A stretch of DNA of 64,000 bases from Chryseobacterium oncorhynchi. Lineage in GTDB: Bacteria > Bacteroidota > Bacteroidia > Flavobacteriales > Weeksellaceae. Both the position numbers and the translations under genes were made by a program. Positions within the stretch are counted from its first letter, which is position 1. Each line of letters opens with the position of its first letter. The DNA is taken from contig NZ_PPEI02000005.1 in NCBI RefSeq assembly GCF_002899895.1, forward strand, positions 62,001-126,000, in the 5' to 3' direction. This document shows positions 57,853 through 64,000 of the stretch, in pieces. Below the pieces are notes generated by a model. The model worked only from the letters and a program-made list of their open reading frames with translations. It searched no databases and was not told the DNA's origin.

Positions 57853-57967
57853 TTAAAATAAACTCAGAAACAGTACATTTCTCTACTTTTCCTTACCTAA
57901 TTGATACCAGCAGGTCTATAAAAACTGACTATGAAGTAAATTCAGTATTCCCGATGGTTCTTTTTTA

Positions 57968-57975
57968 TATATTTG
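57968..57975 (+). promoter_or_regulatory. -7 promoter box of the symporter gene
   Basis: TATATTTG matches TAnnTTTG and ends 20 bases before the ATG at 57996. Confidence 0.55.
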
Positions 57976-57995
57976 CTAAAATTTAAAAATTAAGC

Positions 57996-59555
57996 ATGAA
58001 TCCAGGAACTATCCTTTTGCTATTTGTATTTATCTACTTTATCGGCCTTTTGGTGATTTCTTATTTCACCAGCCGAAACTCTGATAATCAGTCATTTTTT
58101 ATTGGTAATAAAAAAAGTAAATGGTGGCTCGTTGCATTCGGAATGATAGGAACCAGCTTAAGTGGGGTTACCTTTATTTCAGTTCCGGGAACAGTCGGAA
58201 AAATGACAGGCTCTGAGTATATCTACGGCGGTTTTGAATATTATATGATGGTGATTGGTTTTTTCATCGGATATTTTATTGTTGCAGCCATATTGCTTCC
58301 CTTGTATTATAAGATGAATCTAACCTCTATTTATACTTATCTAGGAAGAAGATTCAATGTAGAGGCGCATAAAATAGGCTCTATATTCTTTATTATTTCC
58401 CGAGCTATTGGTGCTACGGCAAGGTTATACCTGGTTGTCAATGTTTTGCAGATATTCTTATTGGAAGGCCTTGGAGTTCCGTTTTGGGTAACTTCCCTTG
58501 TACTCCTGCTGATGGTGCTTCTCTATACTTTCGAGGGCGGAGTAAAAACCATTGTCATTACAGATACTTTACAGACTTCTTTTATGATCATCAGTTTGGT
58601 AGCCTGTATTGTTTACATTCTATCCAATCTAAACTTATCTTTCGGTGAGGCATATACCATCTTGGAGCAGAAAAATTATACTCATTTTATTAATTTTGAT
58701 CCAAATTCCAAGACATTTTTCCTAAAAACAATTCTGGGAGGAATCTTTATTACCATAGCCATGACAGGATTGGATCAGGAAATGATGCAGAAAAACATTT
58801 CTGTAGATAACCTTAAGAATTCAAAGAAAAACATGCTAACCTTTGCAGGAACACTACTTTTGGTTAATCTGGCTTTCCTATTCTTAGGAGGCCTACTCTA
58901 TCTTTTTGCTCTGCAACATGGCGCAGAATATGGAACAACAGGAACTGATCCTGTGAGCAATATTTTTGGTTTCAAAGATGCTGCAGGAAATATTAAGAAT
59001 ATTATGGGAGATGACCTTTTCCCAGCCTTATCTCTTCAGGGATACTTCCCAATGACTATTTCCGTTATTTTTATTATTGGATTAATTTCAGCATTATTCC
59101 CATCTGCTGATGGTGCATTAACGGCTGTGACAAGTTCCTACTGTGTAGATTTATTAAACCTTAATGAAGATAAAACCAAAACTGAAAAAGAGAAAAAACG
59201 TCTTCGTATGAAAGTACACTTGACCTTTACTGTGGTTTTCTTCATCCTAATTATGGTTTTCAAGGCATTAAATGATAAATCTATTGTTTATCTGATTATG
59301 GAAATTGCGGGATATACCTATGGACCACTTCTAGGGCTTTTTGCTTTCGGAATTTTCACCAAATTTCAGATTTCCAAAAAGTATTCTATACTTACTGTTA
59401 CCATTTTGGCCCCCATAATAACTTACTTCATCAACTCTGCAGTTACCAATTATACAGACTATAGAATTGGAGTTGAACTTATTGTCCTTAATGGGCTGCT
59501 TACATTCATCGGACTATGGCTGGTGAAGAATAAGCAACATTTAAGGGTTGTTTAA
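57996..59555 (+). CDS. sodium:solute symporter (SSS family)
   Basis: A 519-residue membrane protein with about 13 helices. GMIGTSLSGVTFISVPGTVG near residue 50 and GAFFP-like ALFPSADGALTAVTSSYCVD near 365 are the two LeuT-fold repeats' sodium-site helices. The family moves sugars, amino acids, nucleobases or vitamins with sodium; the subgroup here, with RNSDNQSFFIGNKKSKWWLV at the start, is common in Bacteroidetes and its substrate is not known to me. It is followed 28 bases later by a secreted protein gene. Confidence 0.88.
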   Translation: MNPGTILLLFVFIYFIGLLVISYFTSRNSDNQSFFIGNKKSKWWLVAFGMIGTSLSGVTFISVPGTVGKMTGSEYIYGGFEYYMMVIGFFIGYFIVAAILLPLYYKMNLTSIYTYLGRRFNVEAHKIGSIFFIISRAIGATARLYLVVNVLQIFLLEGLGVPFWVTSLVLLLMVLLYTFEGGVKTIVITDTLQTSFMIISLVACIVYILSNLNLSFGEAYTILEQKNYTHFINFDPNSKTFFLKTILGGIFITIAMTGLDQEMMQKNISVDNLKNSKKNMLTFAGTLLLVNLAFLFLGGLLYLFALQHGAEYGTTGTDPVSNIFGFKDAAGNIKNIMGDDLFPALSLQGYFPMTISVIFIIGLISALFPSADGALTAVTSSYCVDLLNLNEDKTKTEKEKKRLRMKVHLTFTVVFFILIMVFKALNDKSIVYLIMEIAGYTYGPLLGLFAFGIFTKFQISKKYSILTVTILAPIITYFINSAVTNYTDYRIGVELIVLNGLLTFIGLWLVKNKQHLRVV

Positions 59556-59583
59556 TACACACAATCAACAAAAATAAAAAACC

Positions 59584-60102
59584 ATGAAAAAAATTATTTC
59601 ATTTTTCGTATTCGTTTTGGCATTTGGCTTTATAAATGCTCAGGAAAACTTTGAGGTATCTACTTTAAGAATCGGGCCGTATAAAGTTTTTATGCCAAAA
59701 GCTGAAGCTGAAAAAATTGCAGGGATAAAACTGAAGAACTCAGACGGAGAAAAAAAAACTATTGTAAAATATACCGGAGAGACTATTCAGCTTGATATTT
59801 ATGATAATTATATCAACGAAGCTAATCCAAGTGTCCCGTCTATTACCTACATCACAACAAGCAGTAAAAAATTTAAAACCAAAAGCGGAATTGGAGTAGG
59901 CAGTACAAAGGATGACCTGATTAATGCCTATAAAAATTATCCTAACTTCAGTGTTAATGAGGATTGGGATGACAATGGCAAACCTGTGAAGAACGCCGGA
60001 TATTTTAATCTGGAAGACAGGCAGGCAGGAACACAATTAAGTTTTAAATTTGTTAATAATATTGTTACTGAAATTTCAGTTTACCTTAACGAAGGCTGTT
60101 AA
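59584..60102 (+). CDS. hypothetical secreted protein
   Basis: A 172-residue protein with a signal peptide (MKKIISFFVFVLAFGFINAQ). The mature part has a pattern of short beta strands; GIGVGSTKDDLINAYKNY is a segment seen in several uncharacterised Bacteroidetes exported proteins. There are no catalytic motifs. It shares the direction and probably the transcript of the symporter gene. It ends in a terminator at 60127. Confidence 0.77.
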   Translation: MKKIISFFVFVLAFGFINAQENFEVSTLRIGPYKVFMPKAEAEKIAGIKLKNSDGEKKTIVKYTGETIQLDIYDNYINEANPSVPSITYITTSSKKFKTKSGIGVGSTKDDLINAYKNYPNFSVNEDWDDNGKPVKNAGYFNLEDRQAGTQLSFKFVNNIVTEISVYLNEGC

Positions 60103-60126
60103 AAGCAGAAAAATATTCAAATACAT

Positions 60127-60155
60127 AAAAATCCGGATTTTTAGATCCGGATTTT
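60127..60155 (+). terminator. terminator after the secreted protein gene
   Basis: AAAAATCCGGAT pairs with ATCCGGATTTTT (12 bp). Confidence 0.84.
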
Positions 60156-60212
60156 TGCATTTCCATAAGCCAGTAAAAAATTGTAAATTCGCGTGCAAAT
60201 AAATCAGATATA

Positions 60213-61064
60213 ATGAGTAAAAGTATTGAAGAGTTAAAATCTCTTACTACGCAGATCAGAAGAGACATTTTAAGAATGGTTCATGCTGTAAATTCAGGAC
60301 ACCCGGGCGGAAGTTTAGGTTGTACAGAATACTTCACAGCACTTTACGGAAAGGTAATGAACTATAATCTTCCTTTCACTATGGAAGGCAAAAATGAAGA
60401 TCATTTTTATCTATCAAACGGGCACATTTCACCGGTATTCTACTCTACTTTGGCAAGATTTGACTTCTTCCCGGTAGCTGAATTGAGCACTTTCAGAAAG
60501 CTTGATTCAAGATTACAGGGACACCCTACTACTCATGAAGGTCTTCCGGGAATCAGAATCGCTTCAGGTTCTCTAGGACAAGGACTTTCTGTAGCTCTTG
60601 GTGTAGCTGAAGGTAAAAAATTGGATGGAGATCAGTCTCTTGTTTACACTCTTCACGGAGATGGTGAGCTTCAGGAAGGTCAAATCTGGGAAGCATTAAT
60701 GTATGCTGCTGCTAAAAAAGTAGATAATATCATTTCTACCATTGACTACAACGGACGTCAGATTGATGGAGATACTGATGATGTATTAAGCTTAGGAAAT
60801 CTTCATGCTAAACTTGAAGCTTTCGGATGGATTGTTTTGGAAGAGAAGAACGGTAACGATCTTGAAGCTGTAATTGGTATCCTTGAGAGAGCAAAAACAG
60901 AAACAGGAAAAGGAAAACCAGTAGCAATTATTCTTCATACAGAAATGGGTGCCGGAGTAGACTTTATGATGGGATCTCATGCTTGGCATGGTAAAGCTCC
61001 AAATGATGAGCAATTAGACACAGCATTCAAGCAATTGTATTTAGAAGCTCCTGCTGATTACTAA
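60213..61064 (+). CDS. transketolase, N-terminal subunit
   Basis: A 283-residue protein equal to the thiamine-diphosphate-binding half of transketolase. HSGHPGGSLG-type residues (VNSGHPGGSLGCTEY), GDGELQEGQIWEALMYAAAK with the Mg-binding GDG...N motif, and HAWHGKAPNDEQ are visible. It works with the C-terminal subunit encoded next to it to transfer two-carbon units in the pentose phosphate pathway. The split form is found in many bacteria and archaea. A TAAATTCG at 60184-60191 is a near-consensus promoter box. Confidence 0.94.
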   Translation: MSKSIEELKSLTTQIRRDILRMVHAVNSGHPGGSLGCTEYFTALYGKVMNYNLPFTMEGKNEDHFYLSNGHISPVFYSTLARFDFFPVAELSTFRKLDSRLQGHPTTHEGLPGIRIASGSLGQGLSVALGVAEGKKLDGDQSLVYTLHGDGELQEGQIWEALMYAAAKKVDNIISTIDYNGRQIDGDTDDVLSLGNLHAKLEAFGWIVLEEKNGNDLEAVIGILERAKTETGKGKPVAIILHTEMGAGVDFMMGSHAWHGKAPNDEQLDTAFKQLYLEAPADY

Positions 61065-61097
61065 TATCTTAAACAATCTCGATTAATAAAAATAAAA

Positions 61098-62042
61098 ATG
61101 AAATATACATATACAGAAAAAAAGGACACTCGTTCAGGATTCGGAGCCGGATTAGCGGAACTTGCTGACAAAAATCCTAATGTAGTAGCACTTTGTGCAG
61201 ACCTTATCGGTTCTTTGAAAATGGAGAAATTCATTGAAAAAGCTCCTGAAAGATTCTATCAGGTAGGTATTGCAGAAGCAAACATGATGGGACTTGCTGC
61301 AGGTCTTAGCATTACAGGAAAAATTCCTTTTACTGGAACTTTTGCTAACTTCTCTACTTCAAGAGTATATGATCAAATTCGTCAATCTATTGCTTACTCT
61401 GGGAAGAATGTAAAAATCTGTGCATCTCACGCAGGTCTTACTTTAGGAGAAGATGGAGCTACTCACCAGGTATTGGAAGATATCGGTATGATGAAAATGC
61501 TTCCTGGAATGACGGTAATCAACCCTTGTGACTACAACCAGACAAAAGCAGCAACTCTTGCAATTGCTGATCACGATGGCCCTGTATATTTAAGATTCGG
61601 TAGACCAACTGTTCCTGTATTCATCCCTGAAGATATGCCTTTCGAAATTGGAAAAGGAATCTTGCTTCAGGAAGGTACTGATGTAACTATTGTTGCAACA
61701 GGACACCTTGTATGGGAATCTCTTGTAGCTGCTGATGAGCTTGAGAAAGAAGGTATTTCTTGTGAGGTGATCAACATCCACACTATTAAGCCTCTTGATG
61801 AAGAGATTATTTTAAAGTCTGTTGAAAAAACAGGTAAAATTGTAACTGCTGAAGAACATAACTACCTTGGTGGTTTAGGTGAATCTGTTGCAGGAATGCT
61901 TGCAAGAAAAAGACCTACAAGACAAGAGTTTGTAGCAGTAAATGATACTTTCGGAGAATCTGCAACACCAGCTGAATTGATGAAAAAATATAAAATTGAT
62001 GCTGAAGCAGTGAAAGAAGCTGTAAAGAGAATTTTAGCGTAA
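61098..62042 (+). CDS. transketolase, C-terminal subunit
   Basis: A 314-residue protein with the pyrimidine-binding and C-terminal domains of transketolase. [20 protein letters not shown] carries the catalytic Glu that activates the cofactor, and [20 protein letters not shown] and [12 protein letters not shown] follow. The gene starts 33 bases after the N-terminal subunit gene. A strong terminator ends the pair. Confidence 0.94.
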   Translation: MKYTYTEKKDTRSGFGAGLAELADKNPNVVALCADLIGSLKMEKFIEKAPERFYQVGIAEANMMGLAAGLSITGKIPFTGTFANFSTSRVYDQIRQSIAYSGKNVKICASHAGLTLGEDGATHQVLEDIGMMKMLPGMTVINPCDYNQTKAATLAIADHDGPVYLRFGRPTVPVFIPEDMPFEIGKGILLQEGTDVTIVATGHLVWESLVAADELEKEGISCEVINIHTIKPLDEEIILKSVEKTGKIVTAEEHNYLGGLGESVAGMLARKRPTRQEFVAVNDTFGESATPAELMKKYKIDAEAVKEAVKRILA

Positions 62043-62061
62043 TCATTTAGCCTAATAATAT

Positions 62062-62098
62062 AAACCCCGGCTGTTTCTTTGAAACAGCCGGGGTTTTT
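62062..62098 (+). terminator. strong terminator after the transketolase genes
   Basis: A perfect 16-bp GC-rich stem (AAACCCCGGCTGTTTC with GAAACAGCCGGGGTTT) and a three-base loop, then T residues. Confidence 0.88.
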
Positions 62099-62108
62099 GT
62101 TTAAGAAT

Positions 62109-62151
62109 TTAACCACCCGTCAAATCTTTGATTTGCCACCTCTCAAGTGGA
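62109..62151. repeat. intergenic CCACC-type repeat with a small hairpin
   Basis: CAAATC/GATTTG (62121-62126 with 62130-62135) is flanked by AACCACCCGT on the left and CCACCTCTCAAGTGG on the right. The arrangement resembles dispersed intergenic repeats of Flavobacteriia, here apparently degenerate. A search of the genome would confirm it. Confidence 0.4.
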
Positions 62152-62213
62152 AAGTAATGGTTGTACTTATAATTGTCATGGTTGTAGTTCCTACCCTACT
62201 TACTTATTATTTG

Positions 62214-62732
62214 TTATTGATCAGATTGATTCAGTGGAATTCCTACGGCAATCAGAACAGGACATAATATTTCCTTTATGTATTCCTCTTCTCTTCTGAT
62301 TGAAGCCTTAGAACCCGAAAAGTAATTACTGATCCTGTAGTTTTTCACAAACTGATTTCGCTTCTTTCCGATAGCATAATGAAACGATCCACTTTCATCA
62401 CTAATGAAATAAGTCATTTCATCAAAATCCATAATTTTCGTGGCAATAAATCTTTTTTTATAAATACATTTTTGGGATTTGTCAAAGATATATTTCACAG
62501 GCACTCTAAAGATAAGGTCAAAAAGCAAGTATATCATGTAGATAACCCATATTCCAAAAACGATTTTAAAGTTAGCTCCGGACATTTTATCCATAAAGTA
62601 ATAGATGATCACCATAAAGGCAATTACCCCCAATGCCAGCCACCATACCAAGGTTCTCAGGAAGTTGTAATTGGGCATGAAACTTATTTCACTTCCGTTT
62701 TCCTCAAATTTATACCGGTCTGTTACGTTCAT
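62214..62732 (-). CDS. hypothetical two-helix membrane protein (PH-like tail)
   Basis: A 172-residue protein. Two membrane helices lie at about residues 25-46 and 54-73, followed by a 90-residue soluble tail with VKYIFDKSQKCIYKKRFIAT and MDFDEMTYFISDESGSFHYA. The layout, two helices then a domain of short strands with a regulatory look, resembles bPH-type or DUF-type membrane proteins. The start codon lies inside the end of the gene at 62710, so the two are co-translated. The plan is the same as its neighbour's, but the sequences are only weakly alike. Function unknown. Confidence 0.72.
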   Translation of the reverse strand: MNVTDRYKFEENGSEISFMPNYNFLRTLVWWLALGVIAFMVIIYYFMDKMSGANFKIVFGIWVIYMIYLLFDLIFRVPVKYIFDKSQKCIYKKRFIATKIMDFDEMTYFISDESGSFHYAIGKKRNQFVKNYRISNYFSGSKASIRREEEYIKEILCPVLIAVGIPLNQSDQ

Positions 62733-63189
62733 TACCAGATTCGTTGATGTTCATGATATCCTCTGTCTCATTTACCATCTTTTGGATCCCTCTTTGGTTC
62801 AGAGCCTGTCCTATAGTAAGATGTTTTTCTTTACCATCTACTTCGAAGTAAATAGAAAGTATCACATTCGTGGTAAATAAGCCCAAATATTTGGTTGACA
62901 ACACATCAAAATTAGTAAAATCCTGAATATTATAAGTTTTAGATGGAACAAAAATGGTATGCTTGCCGGTAATTGTTTTTCTATCCATATCGATAATGAA
63001 CTTCTTCGTAAAGAAATTGATGATAATAAGAACAACCGTTGCAATAACAATAAGGCTTAAGATTCTGACATTATTAAAAATAAAAACTGCAAATGCAAGC
63101 AGAAGAATAGAAAGTACAGTAATAAACACTGGTTGATTTTTAAAGATGTACTGATTTCCTTCTTTTTTATAAAATTTATATGAACTCAT
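62710..63189 (-). CDS. hypothetical two-helix membrane protein
   Basis: A 159-residue protein with two hydrophobic segments at about residues 21-38 and 42-60, and a soluble tail containing KKFIIDMDRKTITGKHTIFV and LSIYFEVDGKEKHLTIGQAL. The soluble part again looks like a small PH-like domain. The end overlaps the start of the gene at 62214-62732 by 23 bases. It is likely a partner protein in one complex. No catalytic residue is evident. Confidence 0.72.
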   Translation of the reverse strand: MSSYKFYKKEGNQYIFKNQPVFITVLSILLLAFAVFIFNNVRILSLIVIATVVLIIINFFTKKFIIDMDRKTITGKHTIFVPSKTYNIQDFTNFDVLSTKYLGLFTTNVILSIYFEVDGKEKHLTIGQALNQRGIQKMVNETEDIMNINESGNERNRPV

Positions 63190-63256
63190 AATAGATTGGT
63201 TTTATATTTTTGATTGGGTATTTTAATAGATATTTTTTTATGAAAGTGAGTGGCCT

Positions 63257-63802
63257 TTACTGATAGCGACTGGCAATTTCATCTTCATTAATTGTCTTCA
63301 ACGTATTAAGATCTGTTTTGAAATAAGTATCGTGAATAGAAAAATAAGCATCTGTTTTCACACTTATCTGTTCTGATGCCTTTTCCCAACACTCAAGAAA
63401 CCATTGTTCAAACAACTTATACTTTTCGTCATTATACTCATCCAGAATTTCATCAAAATCATCATCTTCATAGTTATCTTGAAACTCTGCAGCAGTTGTC
63501 CATATTTTTTCTGGGATCAATGCATTCCATTTTTCATTTTCATGGGCAGCATTGTTTTTCTTCGTAGGCAGTTTTATTATTTCTGTAACCAGTTCACCAG
63601 TTCCGTCTACTCCCCAAAACATAATATTCAGATAATCATACTCATATTCAAAATAGAAAGCTTTGATATCAGATTTTACTTTATTTTCAAGATAAACAAT
63701 ATCTTCTCCTTTAAGCAGATGAATCAAATCTTCGGTAAGCTGTCCTTTAATCTCTTCAAGATATGTCTTTAATTCGATATTGAGCTTTTTAAGGTCTTTC
63801 AT
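63257..63802 (-). CDS. hypothetical acidic protein
   Basis: A 181-residue, strongly acidic, soluble protein with no signal or membrane helix. It has a helical N-terminus (LNIELKTYLEEIKGQLTEDL), an aromatic-rich core (AFYFEYEYDYLNIMFWGVDG) and FEQWFLECWEKASEQISVKT near the C-terminus. Such small acidic proteins next to other unknown genes are sometimes immunity or chaperone proteins of polymorphic toxin systems, but no toxin is seen in the window. I do not recognise a domain. It belongs to the leftward cluster at the right edge. Confidence 0.7.
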   Translation of the reverse strand: MKDLKKLNIELKTYLEEIKGQLTEDLIHLLKGEDIVYLENKVKSDIKAFYFEYEYDYLNIMFWGVDGTGELVTEIIKLPTKKNNAAHENEKWNALIPEKIWTTAAEFQDNYEDDDFDEILDEYNDEKYKLFEQWFLECWEKASEQISVKTDAYFSIHDTYFKTDLNTLKTINEDEIASRYQ

Positions 63803-63828
63803 AGCCTGAAACTTTTTAAAAGTTTAAT

Positions 63829-63948
63829 TTATCTGTCTATTTTTCGTCCTACCAGTTTTTCTAATTCTGAAATATTGGAGAGAATCAAATCATAAGGATC
63901 ACTACTACTGTGAGATGTCTCTGAGACAATTATTTTATCTTGCTTCAT
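63829..63948 (-). CDS. small hypothetical protein, 39 residues
   Basis: A complete frame from the ATG at 63948 to TAA at 63829, with an in-frame stop upstream. It encodes a polar peptide with SSSDPYDLILSNISELEKLV, which is predicted to be helical near the end. It lies 26 bases upstream of the acidic protein gene on the same strand, which supports translation. It may equally be chance. Function unknown. Confidence 0.4.
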   Translation of the reverse strand: MKQDKIIVSETSHSSSDPYDLILSNISELEKLVGRKIDR

Positions 63949-64000
63949 ATTATTATATATTGAAATGTGTGTTTTTTTATCTCATTCTTTTAATTGCCCC

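Noticed and set aside
60213-62042. Frameshifted single transketolase gene
   Set aside because: The two frames have separate start and stop codons and a 33-base gap, and the split form is a known normal arrangement.
62079-62267. Plus-strand 62-codon frame with one hydrophobic stretch
   Set aside because: It begins inside the transketolase terminator, crosses a repeat and overlaps the end of the leftward gene at 62214. A shorter version from 62157 remains possible but has no support.

Overview
The window looks like the chromosome of a Flavobacteriia member, most likely Chryseobacterium or a close Weeksellaceae relative. The base composition is AT-rich. At least fifteen intergenic regions carry the Bacteroidetes-type -7 box TAnnTTTG, several with a TTG/TTTG -33 element 17-21 bases upstream. 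Protein families are also typical: TonB receptors without porin partners, DUF1304, short Crp/Fnr regulators, a GxxExxY protein, a HipA_2/DUF3037 pair, split transketolase and an M16 peptidase pair. I see no rRNA, tRNA, phage, CRISPR array or classical transposase. Genes are mostly punctuated by hairpin-plus-T terminators.

Layout. 1-1460: a truncated DoxX gene, a Crp/Fnr regulator and a divergent DUF1304 gene. 1461-1997: a 537-base non-coding stretch with several hairpins and a terminator, possibly a structured RNA or leader. 1998-4933: a compact glycine-betaine ABC transporter operon (proVWX type). 5006-6954: an HxlR regulator divergent from an oxidoreductase/cupin pair, with palindromes between them. 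6955-7181: a repeat-rich convergent gap. 7182-9709: a thioredoxin-like protein and a TonB receptor whose promoter overlaps a perfect palindrome. 9832-19685: the tyrosine catabolic region, with homogentisate dioxygenase, two CoA-transferases, an unknown TTG-start gene, 4-hydroxyphenylpyruvate dioxygenase, a secreted unknown, fumarylacetoacetase and a flavin reductase-like protein. Between the last two lies a GxxExxY nuclease-like gene framed by perfect 19-bp inverted repeats. 19745-25588: hydrolases, the HipA_2/DUF3037 pair and CstA.

25663-34604: a large TonB receptor, a UvrD-type helicase and two M16 peptidases, the second catalytically degenerate and fused to an extra C-terminal domain. 34890-44273: mostly housekeeping genes (secG, GT2, recR, a scramblase-like protein, pepD, a LOG protein, ferredoxin with its reductase, DUF3108, pheS). 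44401-51715: YceI, an orphan ABC ATPase, a candidate sRNA gene, a YjdM-like zinc protein, an RsmB-type methyltransferase, asnB and secreted unknowns. 51856-57791: an MFS exporter followed by a stress/detoxification gene train (two pirins, two YjdJ-like acetyltransferases, an FMN reductase, a TMEM175-like channel, a YjdI-like iron-sulfur protein, OsmC). 57996-62042: a sodium:solute symporter, a secreted unknown and split transketolase. 62214-63948: a leftward cluster of unknown small proteins, two of them two-helix membrane proteins of similar plan.

Pathway logic: HppD, HmgA and FahA turn 4-hydroxyphenylpyruvate into fumarate and acetoacetate, with the maleylacetoacetate isomerase not seen here. 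The CoA-transferases are plausible but unproven partners for activating the acid products. The best candidates for something undescribed are the GxxExxY inverted-repeat cassette (18368-18849) and the two non-coding structured regions at 1623-1868 and 46196-46342.
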